Positions 1 through 5,241 of a DNA stretch of 5,241 bases are shown piece after piece. Location of the stretch: positions 1-5,241 of the forward strand of contig CAIJKT010000772.1 in the NCBI GenBank assembly GCA_903821255.1, read 5' to 3'. The stretch comes from an uncultured Lentisphaeria bacterium. Lineage in GTDB: Bacteria > Verrucomicrobiota > Lentisphaeria > Victivallales > Victivallaceae. Position 1 is the first letter of the stretch; every line of letters begins with the position of its first letter. The translations under genes and the position numbers were made by a program. The notes below the pieces were generated by a model, which saw only the letters and a list, made by a program, of their open reading frames with translations, searched no databases and had not been told where the DNA came from.

Positions 1-508
1 AAGTGGGCGGCATCCACAAAAAAAATTCTCGTTCTCCCTGTTTTGCCTCTTTTAGCCGGGGAGAAAGCTTTTCCGTAATAAATTGTGCCTGCTCATCCTG
101 CTTTTCGGGAGTCAAGGCCTGACCTGGAACAGCATGCACCTTGCGATACTTAAACTTCATCTTCTTGAAGAACTTCCATATCTGAGGCAGGCTTCTTCTT
201 ATTCCGGTTATCTCTTCAATTCTGGTCCTTGCTTCTTTTAAGGAACGGGGCGGGTTTTGGGTGAAATACTCTTCAATGCTCGCGGAGTGTTCCATCATCT
301 CATTTTCACGGCCTCGATAGTTAAGCTCTTTCAGTTCTTCTATTCCGCCTGCAATATATGATTTCAAATACGAAGCAAGAGTCGCTCTCGTAATATCACA
401 GATATCACAAATTTGACTGTGCGGCAAATTCTTGCTTTTAAGATACAGCGCTTCCATTTTTAATTGAACCTTGGGCGATGGATGGTTAAACCGTTCCTGC
501 TTTAATTT
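1..508 (-). pseudogene. IS630-family transposase, N-terminal fragment (no proper start, frameshifted, cut by window edge)
   Basis: Reading the minus strand from 508 gives an open frame beginning KLKQERFNHPSPKVQLK, followed by ATG at 457. From that Met, residues 3-50 look like a helix-turn-helix (LPHSQICDICDITRATLASYL) and residues 58-112 like the second, winged HTH of IS630 transposases (RSLKEARTRIEEITGIRRS, KMKFKYRKVHAVPG). The chain then reaches GEREFF, where this family continues into FFVDAAH, the start of the DDE catalytic domain with the first Asp. Here only 8 T's are present (plus-strand A's at 18-25), so the frame reads FFLWMPP, while VDAAH lies one frame away: an apparent 1-bp deletion. 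An in-frame TAA at 509-511 and the lack of ATG, GTG or TTG ahead of KLKQERF show that the native start is missing. ATG 457 has no Shine-Dalgarno and would skip conserved N-terminal residues. No terminal inverted repeat is visible on this side. Transposition activity is unlikely unless slippage in the T run restores the frame. The family call is firm; the inactivity is inferred. Confidence 0.88.
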
Positions 509-515
509 TTAAAGA
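500..515. other. Breakpoint between beta-helix copy 1 and the transposase fragment
   Basis: From 508 rightward (plus TTTAAAGAACAATTAG) the sequence matches the paralogous helix gene starting at 3401. From 507 leftward it stops matching and encodes transposase residues. The join is therefore within a few bases of 507/508, at a TTTAAA hexamer. A clean IS630 insertion would show a TA target site followed by a terminal inverted repeat and an untranslated leader. Here transposase codons begin at once, so the element end is missing and the join looks like a deletion or recombination scar. Confidence 0.75.
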
Positions 516-1376
516 ACAATTAGTAAAGGAAAGCTTACCGGCATCTCTGGCTTTGTTGTTTATCATGATTCCAGCATGCTGACTATCACTAATGGTACAA
601 TCCTGAAAAACGATACTGGAACTGTCGTCCAAACTGGCCGGAGCATATGAAACTTGAATGCCATACCAGCCATTACCCTGCATAGTGCAATTTTTTACCG
701 TAATATTCAATATCCCGGTCGAACCGTTGAGCACCGGAGTATTTTGTTGAATTCCGGCTCCGCCGTTATTCTGAAAGATACAGTTATCTATTAAAATATC
801 TTGCAGTTTCTCATCATTACTATTAGGTTCCAAGTCAATTCCGGCCCATGGGCCGCCAGGGGCGACATTGCCCTGTCCATGAGAATTTTTAAATGTGCAG
901 TTAGTTACTTTTAATCCAGATACTGCCGATCCATCCCCGGCCACACTGATTACCGACAATCCGTTTCTGGCACATCCATCGGTGACAACGTTGGTTATGG
1001 TAACTTTGGAACAATTACCAATCCATTTGCCATTGCTTGCTACATCGTTCAAAATAATACCGTCTCCGCCGGCATTTTTCAGCGTCAAACCGGATACTGT
1101 TATATTGCTGCAATTCTTAAAGCTTAGCGCCATACGCCATTGAGCTGCATAAATATGACCTTGCAGATGTTGATTGGGAGGCTCAGGCCAAAGCTCGTAA
1201 CCAGCATACTTTTCCTTATGCATGAGGATTTTTGCTCCGGCATCTCCCGTTACCTTGAGATCGCTAAAACTTGTTGCTGGCTCTGCCTTGAGCACACAAT
1301 CCAAAACGCCGAGATAACCGCCAAGCTTTGACTCAAGCACAGCATTCGCATTCAGATGAACTTCGGTATTGCTATG

Positions 1377-1385
1377 TTAAAAAAA
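1377..1385 (-). other. In-frame TAA in a T7 run of beta-helix copy 1
   Basis: Copy 1 reads TTT TTT TAA CAT where the paralogue (near 4185-4196) reads TTT TTT AAC CAT. The frame is the same on both sides, so the change is either two substitutions or a one-base gain in the T run compensated by loss of one C. A single homopolymer miscount would not account for it, because removing one T alone would put everything downstream out of frame. Confidence 0.85.
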
Positions 1386-1661
1386 CAGCGGACGCACCGG
1401 CCATGACGCATTGCCGGGGCCTGGCTGAATAATGATTTTAGTGAAATTATAACCGGCGGTGGCAGGTAAAATGGACGTGCTTTCCAAGCATCCTTGTATC
1501 AACGCGGTATTGTCGGAAGTCCGGTCAGATGCCTCCAGAATGATGGTCTTATTACTATCTATAATAGTGTATGCCGATAATGTCGCGGGGAATAGTATCC
1601 CAGCCATGATTCCCGTCAATGCCAACCTTATGATTGCAGAGTCTACTTTATGCATGATCAA

Positions 1662-1668
1662 CCTCCTT
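1662..1668 (-). promoter_or_regulatory. Ribosome binding site of beta-helix copy 1
   Basis: AAGGAGG on the minus strand, 6 nt before ATG 1655. It decides this start over the longer open frame beginning at 1727. Confidence 0.8.
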
Positions 1669-1688
1669 CTCAGTAGTTTACATTTTAA

Positions 1689-1697
1689 ATCGTAACA
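1689..1697 (-). promoter_or_regulatory. Possible extended -10 element, copy 1
   Basis: The minus strand reads TGTTACGAT, which fits a TGn extended -10 with a 4/6 match to TATAAT. It lies about 33 nt upstream of the start codon and is conserved in the other leader. No recognisable -35 hexamer sits at 16-18 bp, so this is only a candidate. Confidence 0.22.
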
Positions 1698-1722
1698 CTT
1701 CGGTTTGGATATAAAATCCCAT

Positions 1723-1862
1723 TCCATAAAACAAAGATTATCCTCCTTTCTCGTCTTGGAGCTATTGCCTATATTAAACGTATCCGTTCCAGGCTGTCGC
1801 AGATGGAGACAAGCACTTGGGCCCGCAGTCTTATATCTCCATTGAGCGAAGTCTGTTTATAA
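1723..1862. other. Spacer between the two beta-helix genes
   Basis: This 140-bp stretch between the stop of the LamG gene and the conserved leader of copy 1 carries no convincing gene. On the minus strand it contains AAAGGAGG (1742-1749), also found ahead of the other leader, and a 7-bp inverted repeat ATGGAGA/TCTCCAT (1803-1809 and 1836-1842) with a 26-bp loop and no T tract. I cannot call a terminator here. Confidence 0.6.
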
Positions 1863-1950
1863 TCATGGCGTTGCCGAGTACAACAGAGTCACTTCATCTG
1901 CGGAAAGCACGCGTTTATAAATGCGTACGTCGTCAACTGCTCCAGGCCAA

Positions 1951-2041
1951 GCCAACCAACCGGTATTGTCTGCCGCTCCGATGAGCAAATTATAGGAATT
2001 GCTGATATTCACGCCGCTGAATGCGCTGATATCCTTGCTAG
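1951..2041 (-). repeat. LamG internal repeat, block 1 in LamG 2
   Basis: This block pairs with 2578-2668 at an offset of 627 bp, with about 2 mismatches by eye. It encodes the end of LamG (SSKDISAFSGVNIS, LLIGAADNTGWLAWPG). Confidence 0.85.
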
Positions 2042-2111
2042 ATTGATAAGCGCCGTTCACATATGACTTGCATTTTCCACTGACTCGGTTAACGGTGAAC
2101 ACGAAGTGGTA

Positions 2112-2252
2112 CCACTGGTTCAAACTGGGAGTGGGACACCATGTTGATATTCTGGTTACTCCGTTACCAAGTATCAGTCCCAACGAAGTGTTTGACCCTG
2201 ACAGTGCATAGCCAATCTGATTATCTGAGTTTGCCCCCTTGCAAAGCAACCG
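2112..2252 (-). repeat. LamG internal repeat, block 2 in LamG 2
   Basis: This block pairs with 2734-2874 at an offset of 622 bp, with about 7 mismatches by eye. It encodes the middle of LamG (NQIGYALSGSNTSLGLILGN, STWCPTPSLNQW). The change of offset from 627 to 622 between the two blocks locates the 5-bp loss in the first LamG. Confidence 0.85.
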
Positions 2253-2577
2253 GCTATTGGATGCCGCGCTATCGCTGCGCTGCATCCATAATGAGATTGA
2301 AAAATCACCGGTGCCGATATTCAAATCAGAGGAATTATTGCTGACACTCACATACTGGTTGATGCCGTTCAGCGCCAGAGCGCCGCCGAAGTGGCCTGTC
2401 GTCCAGGTCGGATTGTTCTGCAACATGCCGGGGGAACGCCCAATGCAGTCCGTTGCGCCGGCACCGTAGCCGTCATCGAATTTCCACAAGACGGAAGCAT
2501 CGGCAGCAAGATAGGCAACTTCGTTTGGCGCCAGTACGCGTCCGTAAATGCGCACATCGTCAACTTGGCCGGGCCAA

Positions 2578-2668
2578 GCCAACCAACCGGTGTTGTCTGC
2601 CGCTCCGATGAGCAAATTATAGGGATTGCTGATATTCACGCCGCTGAATGCGCTGATATCCTTGCTAG
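2578..2668 (-). repeat. LamG internal repeat, block 1 in LamG 1
   Basis: Partner of 1951-2041. It codes for the end of LamG 1 but lies downstream of the frameshift. Confidence 0.85.
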
Positions 2669-2680
2669 ACGATTCCATTC
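2665..2680 (-). other. Frameshift site (about 5 bp lost) in LamG 1
   Basis: LamG 2 reads AAC GGC GCT TAT CAA TCT AGC (NGAYQSS). LamG 1 reads AAT GGA ATC G then TCT AGC, five bases shorter, so the frame goes NGIV-stop instead of continuing into SSKDIS. The lesion sits at the border between a near-identical repeat block and a diverged stretch of about 65 bp. Confidence 0.85.
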
Positions 2681-2733
2681 AGATATGCCGTAGCTTTTCC
2701 GCTAACGCGATCAACGGTGAATACCATGTGATG

Positions 2734-2874
2734 CCACTGGTTCAAACTGGGAGTGGGACACCATGTTGATATTCTGGTTACTCCGTTGCCAAGTATCAGT
2801 CCCAGCGAAGTGTTTGACCCGGACAATGCATAGCCAATCTGATTATCTGAGTTCGCCCCCTTGTAGAGCAACCG
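2734..2874 (-). repeat. LamG internal repeat, block 2 in LamG 1
   Basis: Partner of 2112-2252, lying upstream of the frameshift in the intact frame. Confidence 0.85.
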
Positions 2875-4441
2875 GCTGTTGGTCACAGCGCTATCACTGC
2901 GCTGCATCCACAATGATATTGAAAAATCGCCAGTTCCGATATTCAGTGATGGATCACTAGCCACCGTCACAAGCTGATTAGTACCATTCAGCGCCAGGCC
3001 GCCGCCGACTCGCCCGGTTACCCATGCCGGACTGTTCTGTAATATCCCGTTACAATTGCCGACGCTGTCACAGGCAGTACTGCTGCCGCTGGTTTCATCC
3101 AGCTTCCAATGGTGCACGAAGCTTGAAGTGCTCGGCGGTGTCGGTGTCACGTTAGGCATTGCCGTAACATCAAGATTGATCGTATTTACCGCAGACAATA
3201 TACCGCCGGACGCATAAATATTCCCTGAGACATTATCTATCGAAGCATATGTGCCATCTATGCACAGAAAATAATTGATTGTCCGGCTCGTCGGCTGCAC
3301 AATCACAAGATTCTTCAACTGAATATTCCCGCCAACCTCGGGGTCTCCAGTATAATTACTGATGATAAATGCCGCATTATCGCTGTAAAGGTTATTGTTA
3401 TTTAAAGAACAATTAGTAAAAGAAAGCGTACCGGCATCCCTGGCTTTGCCGACAACTTTGATTCCGGCATACTGACTATCACTAATGGTACAATCCTGAA
3501 AAATGATACTGGAACCGTCGTCCAAACTGGCCGGGACATACGAAATGCTAACGCCACCCCACACATTACCTTGCATAGTGCAGTTTTTGACCGTAATGTT
3601 CAATATTCCGGTCGAACCGTTCAGCACCGGAGTATTTTGTTGGATTCCGGCCCCGCCGTTATTCAGAAATACGCAACTATCTATCACAATATTTTTCAGT
3701 CGTTCAGACAAATAATTCGGTTCAAAATCAATTCCAGCCCATGGGCCGCCTGCGGCGCAATTGCCTTGGCCTTTGGTATTTTTAAATGTGCAACCGGTTA
3801 CAGTCAGTCCATCCACACTGACTGCTGACAAACCGTTTCTGGCGCAACCATCGGTGACAACATTGGTTATGGTAACATTGGAACAATAACCAGAGTTAGG
3901 CGCAAATGCATTTCCCAGATAAATGCCATCTCCGCCGGTATTCGCCAGCGTTAAGCCGGATACTGTTACGTTGCTGCAGCTCATAAAATTCAGAGCAGTA
4001 CGCCATTGCGCTGGCGCCAGTAGAGCGTACTCCTCCTTGTGCATCAATATTTTTGATCCTGAGTCTCCGGTTACTTTGATATTGTTTTTGATGATTGCAT
4101 TGAGCACGCAGTCCGCGCCGTTTGGATAACCGCCAGTCCGGGCTTCTAGAACAGTATTTGCGTTCAGATGAATTTCGGTGTTGTTATGGTTAAAAAATAG
4201 CGGACGCACCGGCCAGGAAGCATTGCCTGGGCCTGGCGGAATAATGATTTTAGTGTAAGTGGCGTTATCCAGAAATCCCTGAATCAACACGGTATTGTCG
4301 GCAGTGCGATCCGATGCTTCCAAGGTTACTGTCGGTCCATTAATAATGTATGCCGACAATGTCGCGGGGAATAGTACCCCACCCATGATTCCCGTCAATG
4401 CCAACCTTATGATTGCAGAGTCTACTTTACGCATGATGAAT

Positions 4442-4447
4442 CTCCTT
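4442..4447 (-). promoter_or_regulatory. Ribosome binding site of the beta-helix/LamG gene
   Basis: AAGGAG on the minus strand, 7 nt before ATG 4434. Confidence 0.8.
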
Positions 4448-4468
4448 CTCGGTAGTTTACATTTTTAA

Positions 4469-4477
4469 ATCGTAACA
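4469..4477 (-). promoter_or_regulatory. Possible extended -10 element, copy 2
   Basis: TGTTACGAT on the minus strand, identical to the candidate in the other leader and at nearly the same distance from the start codon. No clear -35 is present, so confidence is low. Confidence 0.22.
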
Positions 4478-4502
4478 CTTCGGTTTGGATATAAAATCCC
4501 AT

Positions 4503-4583
4503 CATCTCCCCATGAAAAGGCCTTCCCCTCCTTTCGCGCCATGACGCTGTTTTGTCTTTAAATTTAAGTGGCATGAATCATCT
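4503..4583. other. Spacer between the MFS gene and the beta-helix/LamG leader
   Basis: This 81-bp spacer carries no gene. It contains AAAGGAGG on the minus strand (4527-4534), as does the other spacer, and a short AT palindrome around 4556-4567. No hairpin followed by a T tract is visible, so whether transcription from the MFS gene reads through is open. Confidence 0.55.
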
Positions 4584-5241
4584 TCACGGCGCCTGATAAC
4601 CAGTTTCCCCGCCCATAGCCTTCCATTTGCGAAACACCAGCCATGCAATCCATGCTCCGGCCAGGTAGAACGGAACAGGCCATAAAAATACATAACGGTA
4701 ATCTTTTACATAGTCGAAGAAAAGCCCGCACAGAGGCCCGATCAGCGCGGCACCGATGGAAGATACCATCGCCCCGGCCGATCCGAACTGTCCGTACCGC
4801 TCGCGCGGGTAAAGATCAATCAGCCATTTCATGATCGCCAGTCCGGACAGACATAAAGGCACACTGCACAGAATGTTCCACAGCAATAGCGACCAGTAAT
4901 CATGAATCATGAAGAAACTGACCAATCTTAACACTGCAGAGCCAAATAAACCTGCAATCATGGATTTATGACTGCCCCAGCGGTCAAGCAGGATGCCGAC
5001 CGGATAAATGATAACTGTGCTGAATAAGCCGGCGTAAGCACTCATTTTGCCGATCTGGTCCAGAGTCAAACCCATCTGGTCGCGGCTGAAAAAAATGCCG
5101 AACACATTGGAGGCACCTGCCCAGATGTTCAGTCCGTAAACCAGAAAGATCAGCAGATAGAACGGATGTCCGAAACACTCGTCGGCGTAATTGCGGATAC
5201 CGCTCCACCAATGCCCGCGTTCCTCTTTTTTGTCGGGCGGC
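4584..5241 (-). CDS. MFS transporter, C-terminal half (5' end outside the window)
   Basis: The frame is open to the right edge (first full codon at 5240), giving 218 visible residues; the start codon lies outside. A GTG at 5105 is internal, since the preceding residues already form a membrane helix. After a charged loop (PPDKKEERGHWW) six hydrophobic segments follow, taken as TM7-TM12: HPFYLLIFLVYGLNIWAGAS, YAGLFSTVIIYPVGILL, MIAGLFGSAVLRLVSFFM, LLLWNILCSVPLCLSGLAIM, AMVSSIGAALIGPLCGLFF and VFLWPVPFYLAGAWIAWLVF. GILLDRWGSHK between the second and third is the MFS loop motif A (GxxxDRxGxxK). YPRERYGQFGSA ahead of the fifth is typical of MFS sugar or nucleoside type carriers. It acts in the inner membrane as a secondary transporter, with substrate not readable from this half. 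It ends with TGA at 4584, 149 bp before the next start on the same strand. No lesion is seen. Confidence 0.9.
   Translation of the reverse strand, partial: PPDKKEERGHWWSGIRNYADECFGHPFYLLIFLVYGLNIWAGASNVFGIFFSRDQMGLTLDQIGKMSAYAGLFSTVIIYPVGILLDRWGSHKSMIAGLFGSAVLRLVSFFMIHDYWSLLLWNILCSVPLCLSGLAIMKWLIDLYPRERYGQFGSAGAMVSSIGAALIGPLCGLFFDYVKDYRYVFLWPVPFYLAGAWIAWLVFRKWKAMGGETGYQAP

Larger units (their letters stand above)
486..1655 (-). pseudogene. Secreted right-handed parallel beta-helix protein, truncated copy 1 with internal stop
   Basis: The start at ATG 1655 is chosen because AAGGAGG lies 6 nt upstream and the following MHKVDSAIIRLALTGIMAG, ending at ATLSA, is a signal peptide matching the paralogue at 4434. 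An open frame continues 24 codons further upstream (to 1727), but that stretch is the shared leader DNA and is not coding in the other copy. After 92 codons an in-frame TAA (1377-1379) interrupts the PLFF/HSNTEVHLNAN stretch. The same frame then runs on to 486 with clear helix repeats: NITVSGLTL, GGDGI, CARNGLSVIS, GGPWAGIDLEPN and GAGIQQNTP. The last residues KIKAGTV come from transposase DNA read out of frame. Compared with the paralogue it lacks the last helix turns, the linker and both LamG domains, and has an extra loop rich in Pro and aromatic residues (1146-1202). The family is carbohydrate-associated (Beta_helix/PbH1 type) with no proven substrate here. Residual translation could yield a secreted 92-residue peptide. 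A pseudogene is most likely. Confidence 0.85.
1656..1722 (-). repeat. Conserved leader block, copy 1
   Basis: This stretch is nearly identical to 4435-4502 apart from a few substitutions near the start codon and one A/T-run indel. The two sequences diverge sharply beyond 1722 and 4502. Conservation of non-coding DNA ahead of both paralogues indicates that the duplicated unit carried its own 5' untranslated region and perhaps its promoter. Confidence 0.8.
1863..4434 (-). pseudogene. Secreted beta-helix protein with two C-terminal LamG domains, frameshifted (copy 2)
   Basis: ATG 4434 follows AAGGAG by 7 nt. Residues 1-28 form a signal peptide (positive MRKVDSAIIR, hydrophobic core, ATLSA cleavage site). 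Residues 35-135 resemble the N-terminal cap of secreted pectate-lyase-like folds (LEASDRTADNTVLIQ, PGNASWPVRPLFF). Residues about 145-425 are right-handed parallel beta-helix turns with NVTVSGLTLANTGGDGIY, CARNGLSAVSV and PWAGIDFEPN, acidic motifs that recur in this family and could line a sugar cleft. A linker, TPTPPSTSS (430-438), leads to LamG domain 1 (HHWKLDETSGS, DFSISLWMQRSDS, NQWHHMVFTVDRVSGK). The frame ends at TAG 2665-2667, inside LamG 1. The rest of LamG 1 (VDDVRIYGRVL) and all of LamG 2, ending VDDVRIYKRVLSADEV, continue in another frame to 1863. LamG 2 shows that 5 bp are missing near 2670. Restored, the protein would be about 858 residues. The 3' frame's own ATG (2678) has no ribosome binding site. 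The role, binding and processing an extracellular polysaccharide, is inferred; the substrate is unknown. A shortened 589-residue secreted product may still be made. Confidence 0.87.
4435..4502 (-). repeat. Conserved leader block, copy 2
   Basis: Partner of 1656-1722. It holds the ribosome binding site and the candidate -10 element of the LamG gene. It has one extra base in the A/T run at 4462-4466, so no reading frame is kept across the two leaders. This argues for a non-coding leader rather than an N-terminal extension. Confidence 0.8.

Noticed and set aside
500..514. T TTA AAA slippery heptamer at the helix/transposase junction as a programmed -1 fusion site
   Set aside because: The -1 frame meets TAA two codons later and the transposase lies in the +1 frame, so the heptamer does not join the two genes.
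895..1331. Plus-strand open frames inside beta-helix copy 1
   Set aside because: They are antisense to strongly recognisable helix repeats, have no ribosome binding site and no protein-like composition.
1656..1727. N-terminal extension of copy 1 starting at 1727
   Set aside because: It would place 24 residues ahead of a good signal peptide, ignores the AAGGAGG at 1662-1668, and the same leader is not in frame in the other copy.
1803..1842. Inverted repeat ATGGAGA/TCTCCAT as a transcription terminator after the LamG gene
   Set aside because: The stem is short, the loop is 26 bases and no T tract follows on the minus strand.
2141..2693. Plus-strand open frames across the LamG region, and a minus-strand frame at 2369-2563
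   Set aside because: They are shadows of LamG coding sequence. The similar plus-strand frames at 2141 and 2763 only reflect the internal DNA repeat.
1951..2874. The repeated LamG blocks as a mobile element or CRISPR-like array
   Set aside because: There are only two copies, they encode matching parts of two protein domains, and no terminal repeats or spacers are present.
4556..4567. AT-rich palindrome after the MFS gene as a terminator
   Set aside because: It has no GC stem and no following T tract; short AT palindromes are common by chance.
4502..5211. Alternative-frame open reading frames over the MFS gene and its downstream spacer
   Set aside because: They overlap a frame with six clear membrane helices and MFS motif A, and are rich in Arg and Cys as expected for shadow frames.

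Overview
The window reads almost entirely on the minus strand. From right to left it holds the C-terminal half of an MFS transporter (4584-5241), a large secreted parallel beta-helix/LamG gene broken by a frameshift (1863-4434), a second truncated copy of the same beta-helix gene carrying an internal stop (486-1655), and the N-terminal part of an IS630-type transposase gene (1-508) that runs off the left edge. I see no tRNA, rRNA, CRISPR array or phage gene.

Organism (inference): the mix of signal-peptide beta-helix proteins carrying LamG domains, a transposase close to the IS630 type with the FFVDAAH core, moderate GC content and strong AAGGAG ribosome binding sites suggests a bacterium of the PVC group, perhaps Lentisphaerota or a relative. 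Nothing here fixes the genus.

Layout and history: the two beta-helix genes are tandem paralogues. They share the signal peptide, the beta-helix body and a conserved leader of about 67 bp ahead of each start codon (1656-1722 and 4435-4502). The upstream copy (4434 to 1863) continues past the helix into a Thr/Pro/Ser linker and two LamG domains, themselves internal repeats about 625 bp apart. Comparing the two LamG repeats shows that the first lost 5 bp, which causes the frameshift. The downstream copy (1655 to 486) has an in-frame TAA after codon 92 and loses its C-terminal part at a sharp breakpoint near 507/508, where transposase sequence takes over. The transposase fragment has no start codon at its proper N-terminus and appears to have lost one base in a T8 run just before its first catalytic Asp. 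So three adjacent coding units all carry disabling lesions, while the MFS gene looks intact as far as it is visible.

How they might work together: the intact ancestors would encode secreted or surface proteins that bind and probably process a polysaccharide (beta-helix for catalysis, LamG for binding), next to a transporter of unknown substrate. The link to the transporter rests only on adjacency and shared strand. I do not see a convincing new molecular system. What is worth a second look is a small secreted-protein family being duplicated, patchily homogenised and broken, with an IS fragment fused to one copy.
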